DNA from: Ornithodoros turicata
Lineage: Eukaryota; Arthropoda; Arachnida; Ixodida; Argasidae
Direction: 5' to 3'
Assembly: GCF_037126465.1 (NCBI RefSeq)
Contig: NC_088201.1
Coordinates: forward strand, 7,817,001 to 7,881,000
DNA length: 64,000 nt
The notes beneath the pieces are model-generated. The model was not told the DNA's origin. It saw only the letters and a program-made list of their open reading frames with translations, and made no database searches. This document shows, piece after piece, positions 54,751 through 64,000 of this stretch (the stretch's first letter is position 1; the number at the start of each line of letters is the position of its first letter). A program made the translations under genes and the position numbers.

Positions 54751-57700
54751 CTGTTGCCACAGCACCCACTCCGTCTCGACCCCCCTCACCGCGCCTCCGT
54801 CGCCACCCACAAGCACGTATGCTTGTCCGGAGTCGGGCAAGGGGACTCTCTGGCGCCCTTGCCGTAAATAACGACGAAGCAAGCCAAGCTATCACGAGGC
54901 ACGTGCGCAAACTGTTTTCGGGGGCTGATGTTCTGTCGATAATGAACCAGTCGTAGTTCGGTCCAGTCAAGTATTCGGTACTTGCTGAGCTCTACAGCCT
55001 AATCTGTCCAAATTCAAGACGTAGTCACTGCGTACCACGTGGGTCTGGTCTTTGGCGGGTTCGGGCCGGACCGAAAAATGGTGGCCTGTATCAGTTTCTA
55101 GTTACAGGGGCTTTGGAAGGCCCTGAGCTCAAGCTGCGGGGTGCCTCGCTGCCAACCTTGTGGATACATGAACACCGCGTGCAGGGTGTGTTCACTTGTG
55201 TGTCGTTCTACTCGTTATTATTATTATTTTTTTCGTATTCAAAATTCATTGTGCAAGAATCCTTCCTTCGAACTTCAACCCTTGTGGTACCCACCAGCAC
55301 AACCCCTGACAGAGGGTTAGACTCACATATCATCATCACTAAAAAAAAAAGGGGGGGGGGAGCTCAGTCGTGTTCAAGCTTTAGTGTTTTACATAAAAAA
55401 CGTCACGATCTCGGATTCCTATGCTCTTTTGCGAGATTTTAGCGAGAGAAATACAAGTCTCTATTCATTTATTTATTTTATTCTTTACGGTCATTTATTA
55501 ATACCAAGAACATTTAAGTTGATCGCGCCGCCTCCCATCGCCGCTGCGCCTGGAGGACTCTGGTGGGCTCTGGCTCCTCCACGGTACTGAGCCCGCCCCT
55601 TTGGAAGCAGTGTATCGTCTGTGCAGGTAGGTTGCCGTGCTGGCAGTGGGTATCAGGGCTCGCTTTGCGCGACCGAGCCGCCCTTTACCCTGATTGTCAT
55701 TGCCATTTTCTTCAATTCTGATCATAAAATAGTTAGATCTTATCATATTTTAGTTTCATATATGCCGACATTCTGGCAAAATTTTTTGGTGCTTCAACTT
55801 TGCCAATTTATTAAATTTTGGTTATCGTTGTTGAAGCCGATAGCGCTTAAGGTAATGGTAGAACCTCTCGAGCGCTTTCCAACGAGACCTCGATCGGCGT
55901 CCTGGCTTTACGCGTTCGCGAGATAGATATAGCTCAGAATGTACGCGTACCCCTATATTTGCGTCTCTCTCGCACGCGCCCGCCACACCCAGAGATTGCG
56001 TCAGCCGCCGCAATGACCTTGGTTGTGTTCTAGACTTTCTTTTTCTTTCGTTCACATTCAGGACACCTTTCATCGTTGAATTTAACGTTTAACTCTGCCT
56101 CATTAAAGGGAGTTATTGTCACTGAAACATTCATCACGTCACCAACTAACTTTCGTAAAAAAAAAAAAAAAAAAGGAATCAATGTTAATTTGAAGTTTTA
56201 GCAATCCTTGATCTCGGTTCAAAGTTTACCAACGTCTGATGAAACCGGGCCTAAGTGCAAGGTTCCTGAAGGTCCATATTGCATGGATTGCTGCGCGTCA
56301 TCCTTCGGGCCTTTTTTTTCTTTTTTTTGCTACTACTATCTTCATCGCACGTTGATGGAAAAGTACCATTATAAGCATTAGACGGTAAAGTTGAATCTCT
56401 GCACGGGGGGGCAGCTGATGTTGGCCGAAAAGTTGTGCCTTGCCACATCTTTGCCAACGGCTAGAAAGGTCGACGAACTCTGTTGGGATCGAAAGAGCCA
56501 GACAGGTCTGAGAAGAAGTGGCGTCGCTTTGGACCATGTTGGCTGCATGAGAAGAACATTAAGCGGTGATGCCGGGCGTTACATTCCTCGCCGTGACGCT
56601 CGAGGGGGGAAAAAAATTAACCACGGTTTTGTGTTGCAAGCGCCGTTCAACTATCCGCCCGGTAGCTGTTGTACTTCAACATTATGGAGCTTTTATGTAC
56701 CTTTTTGAGGACTTTACGGAGTGATCCCAAACGAGATTACGCTTCGGCGTTTGTATGGTTATCGACGTCGTTTACAGTCGTCAGTACACAACAGTTTAAT
56801 TTAACCCGCAAGTGTAAGCACGCTTGCTCTCAATGAAAGGCAGAGGAAGCCAAACAGGGGGAATCAGGGGGCTCAAACACGTGCGCTACATGTGGCCCGC
56901 ACTCAGCTATTCCGTGGTCCGAGGGCCCTTGGATATGAAATAGATAACAGCTGCCTTCTAAAAAAAAAAAAAAAAATTAAAAGTAATGAGGAATTTGGAA
57001 TGGAACGAAATTTTTTCTGGCATTGCTGTCTAACCTTGCTCTGGGTATGGTGTTGCCCCTGTCCATTTTAGGCAGCTTGTCACTTGTCACTTGTCACTTG
57101 TTGAGGTGAGCACCTCAACAAGTTACTAACGGTCACAGGCCGATCTGCGCGAGCACTTTGGTAGACTAAGACTAACTACTTCTTTTTAGTGTGCAAATAG
57201 GAGACAATTTCAGTGCTCCTGAACATTACCAGAATCGTTCGTGTAGAACTATGTACGCATTTTTCTTGTGTGTGTGTTGTTATTTTATGGTACCTGTTTT
57301 AGGGTATTTTACGGTCATTACGGTCTCAGGTAAATGGAGTACGCAACTCCATTTGAATTTGAGGTCCCTGGGTTAAATAGTAAGACACTTGTAAAATTCA
57401 GCTGGGAGGCCGTCGCGCAGATCGTGATTGTAAGAACGACTGGCTGTCTGCACCAGCACTCAGTGTCGTCAAGGGAAGCGTAACGTCAGGTCCGTACGTC
57501 TACTGAACTGCGGCTATGGTCTCACGCTACACAGTCCCTTGGTTCGTGGATTCGTTTGTCCCTGCCTGTGAGGAATTGTTTGGTGTGTGCTGAAATCTCA
57601 CGTCACTCGAGGACACAGCTCCTCGGCCGGGTATCGAACACGCGCACGGTTGATGCCAGTGTCTGTTCTGGTGCGCCAACTATTATGGCTGTCTTCTTGC

Positions 57701-58848
57701 CGTGAGCTTGAGGACTTCCATTCCACATTGAAAGGGCCCATCTCGAGATTGAAGATGCTACATTTATTTTCTGTCAACAACAACAACAACAAATAAGTTA
57801 ATGATAATGAATGGGGAAATTCGCCACGTAAGGTGCGGCCCACTACCCCAAGGCACAATGGGGCAGGATGTGGTGTGTCAAAGTGACGACGGAAACCGTG
57901 CTGATATTGGTAAGTCATATTCGGTGATGCCGGCGGGGTAGAGTGTCCAGAACTGGAGAAAGGAAAACAGGGATCCAGAATGACAAAGATGAGAGAGCCT
58001 TTCGCCTTGGTCATGTATTGCTTTTCATACGCGACTTTTACGCTTTCATGTTTTTTGCACCTTGGGATTTCTCAAACTTTTGGTGCCACAATTACTACCA
58101 CAACAGGTAATACGAGTAGAATGCAAGAACGTAAAATTACGTGTTGGCATGTGATGTGCTCACATGTCCAAACGTACGCTTTATTCTTTTAGTATTATGT
58201 GTTTCATTTTTTTTTTTTTTTTTTCAATCGAAGGTCAGCTTTGCAAGGTATTTGGAATGGTTGCGGGTAACTTTCAAGAATAATATGAGATGGTCTAGTC
58301 ATTTAGAGGTTTTGGGCCGCATCTGACGAGGTCTTGATGAGATAACTTTTTTTGGATACATAGAAGGTCTTTCTACGACTTCACGACTCTATAAGACGGC
58401 GTGGTGACATCGTGGAAGATTATGAGCGACAAAGTGAGGCCAAGCATCCAAGAGCGGGAGCGAAGACGGAGGTAGACCGTCGGAAGCGGAAGCCGAGACG
58501 TGCAAGCAGCGTGCAGATGCATGGCACACACAGAGACATTTTCCACCGCCGCAAGCATCTGGGCAACCGACTCCAGGGTTCCAGACTCTACGGCGCCACG
58601 GCGCGACCCGTGTTGGGTGCGCATCGTCGATCTTTCAGAGTGTCTTTGTAAGCGGTCAAGGTGGAGAGCTGGGCTAGAGTTGGTTAGAAAAACGGCGAGG
58701 AGATACACAGAGGCAACACCGATGTCCGGTGAGCCTGTCTGAGCCTGTCTGTGTACCACGCTCGCCGTCTTTCGCCATGTCTTTGTAAATTGAATAGCGG
58801 AATTATAAGACATGTTTCGACAAAAATATTTTGCGTGGCGGTTCCCGA
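54751..58848. other. Repeat-rich stretch, no gene recognised
   Basis: No conserved protein motif after the pol relic. Visible features are a G-run near 55350, A-runs near 56160 and 56960, a GTCACTT triplicate and small hairpin near 57077-57125 and an (AAC)n tract at about 57777-57793. Open frames near 58412-58742 are arginine-rich by composition and unlike any family I know. Confidence 0.45.
57077..57125. repeat. (GTCACTT)3 tandem repeat and adjoining hairpin
   Basis: CTTGTCACTTGTCACTTGTC is followed by ACTTGTTGAGGTGAGCACCT and its complementary continuation CAACAAGT. Confidence 0.75.
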
Positions 58849-59066
58849 TTTCAGAAAATCCCAGTGCTCCTTGCGCACGCATTGCATACTGGGAGTTTAC
58901 TGAGTGGGGTAACGAAGAATAATCCTTCGCTTTCGCTGACCTTGACACGTCGTGGGCAATGGGGAGAAATCGAAACAGTTTGGAGGCCACCCGTTTCTTT
59001 CGTATTAGTAAGCTCCCACAGTTCAAAGCGGCGCTAAGCACTCTGGGATTTTCTGAACTCGTCTAG
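58849..59066. mobile_element. Second copy of the CTTCAGAAAATCCCAG-end miniature element
   Basis: It starts TTTCAGAAAATCCCAGTGCT and ends GTGCTTAGCGCC-complement sequence followed by TGGGATTTTCTGAACTCGTC. It is the reverse-orientation counterpart of 40721-40953, sharing GGGAGCTTACT / AGTAAGCTCCC and CTTTCGCTGACCTTG. An open frame on its minus strand is a by-product of the element. Confidence 0.75.
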
Positions 59067-59146
59067 TTTTCGAGCAAAGCGAACTGCAATTTCGTTGCTA
59101 AAAGTTTTAGCCCCCCTGTACACAAGAACGGCATAGAATCTGTATA

Positions 59147-59788
59147 CAGGGTGTCCCAGAAAACGTGTCACTGAAGAACGTAAAAAAACAGACGAACATT
59201 ATGCTTCTCGGGGCACTTGAGTATAACGCGCGAGGACTTTTTGAGCGCAATCGCTGTCAGTGCGACGAAAGGTGGTTTGAAACACAGCCCACAGAGTGAT
59301 CCTCGAAAAAGTGACAGTTCTTGAAATTGGGAGAGGGAAAGTGTGGTCGCAGCCGAATCAGGACGCGATAAGCCATGTCTGTGTTATCTCTTTCTACCAT
59401 GCCGGTGTGGGCTGGGTTTCCAACCTCCTTTCGTCGGTCTGACAATTATTTCGCTGAAAAATTCGTTGCGCGCTATCCTCTGCAAGCCCCGTCGAGCATG
59501 ATTTTCAGCTATTTTTTCCGATACGATAGCTCCTCAATATTCCTGTCAATTATCATTAATTTGAGTAAATTCGGCACGCTCTTCACTTTGGTGGTGTAAA
59601 AAAGTGACCTTTACTTGACAAATTTCCGAGTTCAGTTCGCTAAAATTTACAGAATTAAACTTAGGACACATGACATGCACATCAGGAAGTGGCGAAAATC
59701 TAGTAAGAACAAAGGCCGTTGACCGCATGATTCTATGTGGCGAAGTTTTTTAAATTAAAATTCAATGACACTTTCTGGGCCACCCTGT
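59147..59788. mobile_element. Mariner-type element remnant, TA-flanked
   Basis: ACAGGGTGTCCCAGAAAACG followed by TGTCA at the left is matched by TGACACTTTCTGGGCCACCC then TGT at the right, with TA on each side. It is 642 bases with no intact transposase. The terminus ACAGGGTG...CCCAGAAA is common among arthropod mariner-like repeats. Confidence 0.75.
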
Positions 59789-61080
59789 ATACGTAAATGC
59801 ACACAAAGCCTCCCCACATGGATAGCACCACAGGAGTTGTGTCGACCATGTCCTCGGCTGACGATGGACAGATGTGATAGCGTGTTAGACGGGAAGGAAG
59901 CTACATGTAACAGATATTAATTCCCACCTTTTATGACGGTACTCCTCCACTTTAATGGTGTACCTATGTACCGCGTGGATTACTTGATCGAAAACGCAAG
60001 ATAATGCAAACGGTGCCAGAGGCTCGGCCAATAAGAACTGTGAGTCTGGCATTCACTGCAGACAGTGTGGCGACGCGGACGAGCTATGTGTAGCAGAAGA
60101 TCCCCGCTGTCCCAACGGTTGAGGTACACGAAACGTTCACCGGTCCCAAGCTTCGCGACTGTCCTAATTTGTAGATCAGGCCACAGAACAACCCTTTACA
60201 GAAGTGAACTTCACCCAAGTCGGAAAAATACGTACAACGTGCCCACGGTCGTATTGACCACTTTGAAGACACCCTGTCCCTAATGCCCCTGATGATATAT
60301 GGCTCCTCCTCTAAAGCCTACCCCCCTTGTTGAGTGTCCTGTGAAACCTCAATCCAAATCCGCTCTCCTCGAACGGTAATAAAAACGATACGGCATCATC
60401 CAGACGGGGGATCACTTGTCAGGCATCTTGTGGATGTGAACGCATAGACCTGTACAAGCCAGCTTAACGTTTTGCACTGTGTCGATTGCTCAACTATATG
60501 CAGCCGACTCTATAGAGTCGTGTGCAGCACTTTTTCCTACATAGTTTCTGGTCAGCTGACGACTTGGATTGCCTTCTATACGTCTTGGTCCCCGGACGTC
60601 CTTACCATAGGCGGTTTGACCCGCCCGGAAACAACTACCAGCCGACTGCATTCCATTCAGCAATCCCATATAGAAGCGGGCTTACGCTCACTTGTTCCTG
60701 GGCACTCGAGTCCGCAGTTCGACGTGACCACAGATGGGTTAGCAAAGTCCATTACGATAGAGGAGTGCTATCCAGTTAGTAGTGGCTACAGACGCTTCGA
60801 GGACTTCGACGACTCGCTAACGCTGGTATCCTGGCCACAAACCATGCGGACTCGTTGTGGCCATGTCCTTCTCGCCAACGTGAAACCGGCTTTACCTTTT
60901 GCCTTCTACCATATCTGCAAAGTGTTCCGCCTAGGATACCCTTCTTGGATTGCATGCTCTACAGCACTTCCCGCCAAACTTACCTGACGTATCGTACGTT
61001 GGCCCTCGTCGTAGGTTGACCAAATGTACATTGACGTTGGCCCTCGTCTGAGTGCGAAGAACCGCGACTAATGCGCTCAT
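59789..61080. other. Stretch without recognised gene
   Basis: The open frame at 60472-60987 is 171 codons but does not start at a clear initiation context and shows no motif I know. A 14-base palindrome (GACTCTATAGAGTC) lies near 60497. Nothing else is evident. Confidence 0.45.
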
Positions 61081-61251
61081 TAGAGAGTTCTAGTACACCG
61101 TACGCTATCGCCTTGGCGTACGTAAGGGATAGCGTTGATGGTTCTGGCGCACGTACATAATAGAAAGAGAGCTTCGCGCAGTGCTCAGGACCACCAACGC
61201 TATCTGCTACGTACGCTATCGCCTTTGCGTACGACGTACTAGAACTCTCTA
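61081..61251. mobile_element. Palindromic miniature element
   Basis: TAGAGAGTTCTAGTAC at the left and GTACTAGAACTCTCTA at the right are exact complements. The arms continue with CGTACGCTATCGCC / complementary sequence. A related copy of the CGCTATCCCTTACGTACG... arm lies at 63456-63566. Confidence 0.8.
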
Positions 61252-62512
61252 TTACCTGGGCATATTTACGCTAGCAAGAGCCAATCTCTCAGTTGTTGCG
61301 GTGATACATATCTGACTTATTGGTGTCCTGGGTTGCCGTCCTATTAGGTAATCGATGACAATCAAATAATCAGTGTATCAGAGGTAACACAACGTTTCCG
61401 TGCTTGAATCTTGCACGGAAGTGTACTATACTAACCCCACATTCTGGATACGAACATAAAGAAATTTCCAGAAATAATATTCTCGCTCATATGTTTGAGT
61501 CCAACACCAGACAAGCACCTCGGACCGACAGCATCCGAGAATCAGAATTATAAGTTGGACTCTCGCGGGAGGAGCAAATCGACTTTCAATTTCCGTCCTT
61601 TGGTGGCATTGAGGCAGATGGTGCTTTGCCCTCCTGAGAGCAAAGCCAATAGGAAACTCTCGAGCGGAAATTTGGTATCAAGATAACCGTGATGGCGTCA
61701 CGTCACCGGTTTCACACTAACGTTTTTCTCGTCCGTGTTTTTCACGAAGCCAAAACGGACCCATTGGAACCTACGGCGCTAGCCCTTGGGGTTCTATTTT
61801 TGAAGCGAACGGACGTACGTACGGAAGTAGGTCATACCTACGGAACGGGAAAGGGTGTAAAACCCCTTTCCCCCTGTTATCAGTCTGTTGTCTATTCCCT
61901 TCCCCTCGAGTATGGATCAAACGAGCCGTAGTCTGGATGAACGTCTCCGAGACCACGTAGCTCACAAGAAATTTCGCAGTTGTAGCCAGGTGTGTCTAGG
62001 ATATTCCACTGCAAGACATTTTGGAGTTGTTCTTTTCGGCGAAAGAGATGCTGGAAGAATCTCTCGCGCCCTACAGCTGGGAAATTTTGCAGCTGCCTCG
62101 TCCCCTCCCCTAGCTGGTCATAGAAACACCTTACTGCACTGGTGCCCTTATTTCTATGTTTCTACATATTTTTTTGTTAAAATCCACTGTCAGCCACTCT
62201 TCTGTCCTCCAACGTCATCCTGGCTTGTGGGCAATATCACCACGCGCGTGCACTAATGGAAGTCTCTATGCAACGCATTGACAAGCGGCCGTTCAACCTC
62301 GCGAAGATCCTCGGACCGTGGTCGAACGCTGCCCACCAGATGCAGGGCCTTCGTCTTCTTGTGGAGTACCTGCGCTCCACCGGTCTGGTGGAGCCCATCA
62401 CCACCCCCTCATCCTTTCCCAACGCGCAATAGGGCAGTGCACCGCCTCAGCGGCGATGAATCGCCCACCCCATCATCATCCAATATATATGTGTGTGTTG
62501 TTAAAATCCCGC
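61252..62512. other. Stretch without recognised gene
   Basis: No conserved coding motif or RNA gene. Short frames near 61495-62256 are unremarkable. Confidence 0.45.
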
Positions 62513-62698
62513 CCAGGATGTACGCATCCCACCGATGGGAAGTTACACTCAGGGAAGGGTAACGGTAATGGTAACGGAAACAGAAACGGTATATTACCGA
62601 AATTGGAGATGGTAACGATAACGGAAACGCATAGCACGGTCCTCCATTACCGGAAACAGAAACGGAAACGAAAATTATCGTCCGGGATTGAATTCGGG
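62513..62698. repeat. Degenerate ACGGAAAC / GTAACGGT repeat, copy 1
   Basis: It opens with CAGGATGTACGCATCCCACC and continues with irregularly spaced GGTAACGG, ACGGAAAC and TTACCG motifs. The copy at 63131-63310 opens with the similar GATGTGCGCATCCCAACGAC, so the two are one family. Confidence 0.65.
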
Positions 62699-63130
62699 TC
62701 ATGGCTATTCCTGTTGTGCAATGGAATTTGAGTGGCCTTCTATTTTTGTTTTTTGTATTTTGATGACTCCATTCCCTGTAATGCTCTACATAGTACACGA
62801 GAGCATGGCAAGAAGGCACAATAATGGATCTTGAGGGTGCACGTGCATCCCTCGTTTCTCGTCCCATAACTCGTCCCTCCATAACTCTCGTCCCTTCGTA
62901 ACTCCATAGCATCAACACATGACTACATAGCACGAGAATGAGCACCTACGATTTTTAGTTACTTATTTCGTACTTTTTTTTTTTCATTTCACCGTTACCA
63001 TGGCAGTATAATTTACAACTGAGAGCGTCCGCTTATGAATGCGACATTCGATGAAGGTTACGCCCATCTAGAGTTGCTGGACTCCGAGTGACCAAACACA
63101 TGTTCCTACATTATTTATTTTAAGACTTGC

Positions 63131-63310
63131 AAGATGTGCGCATCCCAACGACGTAAGATTACTCTGCAACAGCCGTTCCATTACCGGAAACAATATCGGA
63201 AACGCAACGGAAACGAAATGGAAAGGCCGGTATCAGAAACGGATAACGGAAACGAAAATATAGCAGTAACGAAAATGGAAACGGTAACGAAAATACGTCC
63301 GTTATCCTTC
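63131..63310. repeat. Degenerate ACGGAAAC / GTAACGGT repeat, copy 2
   Basis: Same opening and unit as 62513-62698. Further isolated GGTAACGAAAATACGTC-type units appear near 63785. Confidence 0.65.
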
Positions 63311-63455
63311 CCTGGTTACACTTGTAACGCGTGACGTCGAAGCAGCACTTGGGGCAGAAGGGGGTGCTGACAGACCTGAACGAGCTGTCCGCCCGCCCAG
63401 CTCTGTAAGAACCTTTCCACTACCGGAAAGAAACGTATCACGGAAACAGTTTTAG

Positions 63456-63566
63456 TATATCGTACGGTGGTTCTGCGCACGCGCAAGACATAAACACAGC
63501 TTTGTGCGTTGCGCAGAACCACCACGCTATCCCTTACGTACGCAAAAGGCGATAGCGTACGATAGA
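63456..63566. mobile_element. Palindromic element related to 61081-61251
   Basis: GTGGTTCTGCGCACGCGCAA on the left pairs with TTGTGCGTTGCGCAGAACCAC on the right. The outer right arm CGCTATCCCTTACGTACGCA matches the complement of the left arm of 61081-61251. Confidence 0.65.
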
Positions 63567-63582
63567 TTTTTTATTTCCGTGT

Positions 63583-63745
63583 TAGCGCCGCGAAGCAACT
63601 GTGGCTATGAGCGGAGTACAGACGTGGACAAATGGAGAGAGGACAGCAGGAAGGAGGGGTTAGTACGCATCCTGGGCCGACTTCAAGGGGAACTGTGCCG
63701 ACATTCGTCTGGGAAGTCCGTGAGAAAACCCAGGACGATACAGTA
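63583..63745 (-). mobile_element. SINE copy, minus strand
   Basis: On the given strand it starts with the tail TTAGCGCCGCGAAGCAAC, then GACAGCAGGAAGGAGGGG, CATCCTGGGCCGACTTCAAG and GGGAACTGTGCCGACATTCG. It stops near GAAAACCCAGGA without a tRNA-like head. Confidence 0.72.
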
Positions 63746-64000
63746 AAACTCACTAATACTGCAGTAGCGGAAATGGTTTGAAACGGTAACGAAAATACGT
63801 CGCAGCAACGTTTAGTTGTTGTATGCGTGATAAATCTACGTTATTTTTGCGTACACACTTTGCATATGTGGAATCGTGAATAAACGTTAGAAACAACATT
63901 GCATATTCCGCATTTGCAGCAACCTTAGGTTCTAGCATAATTATGAAGGCTGTCATTACTGTTAAAACTGCTGGCTGCGACTATTCTTCATATTTTTTGG

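Noticed and set aside
58373..59041. 222-codon minus-strand open frame
   Set aside because: Its first part is the reverse of a miniature inverted-repeat element and a similar start occurs in the other copy at 40.7 kb; the rest has no known motif.
60472..60987. 171-codon plus-strand open frame
   Set aside because: No domain, no convincing start, no splice context; likely chance.
62513..63310. CRISPR-like array
   Set aside because: The ACGGAAAC motifs are short, degenerate, irregularly spaced and on both strands, with no fixed spacers; the genome is eukaryotic.

Overview
This window is nuclear DNA of an arthropod, most likely an ixodid tick. The basis is an intron-rich adducin (hu-li tai shao) gene, tRNA-derived SINEs with tick-like bodies, and very dense transposon content. 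The species call is inference. I see no bacterial operons and no CRISPR array.

Layout. Positions 1-21.8 kb hold no host gene that I recognise. They contain a TTAA-flanked DNA element with a second element nested in it (2.19-3.50 kb), an LTR retrotransposon with matching LTRs but only a gag-protease ORF (4.31-8.81 kb), small inverted-repeat elements, SINE copies and microsatellites. From 21.8 to about 39.7 kb lies the one confident host gene, the + strand adducin gene. I place 17 coding exons (773 codons) with GT-AG junctions and matching phases, from an ATG at 21831 to a TAG at 37749. The head, neck, tail and a C-terminal basic MARCKS-like segment are all present. Its introns carry repeats, a foldback element, a 0.3 kb direct duplication and a candidate 36-nt microexon.

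From 40 to 55 kb is a stack of nested transposons. An old, decayed Ty3/gypsy pol relic runs from about 44.9 to 54.75 kb. It is split first by a TA-flanked terminal-inverted-repeat element (45.18-46.32 kb). It is split again by a hAT-like miniature element with a perfect 8-bp target duplication. That miniature element was in turn split by an intact LTR retrotransposon (46969-53322) with matching LTRs, a 5-bp target duplication and one open 1437-codon gag-pol ORF.

The most notable result is the domain order of that intact element: gag, protease, integrase, then reverse transcriptase and RNase H. The sequence families are Ty3/gypsy, but the order is the one usual for Ty1/copia, as in the Gmr1-like group. 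The truncated element at 4.3-8.8 kb shows the same protease-to-integrase spacing (about 211 residues) and so probably belongs to the same broad group. From 54.8 to 64 kb I find only repeats: miniature inverted-repeat elements, a mariner-like TA-flanked element, degenerate ACGGAAAC-type repeats and a SINE tail.
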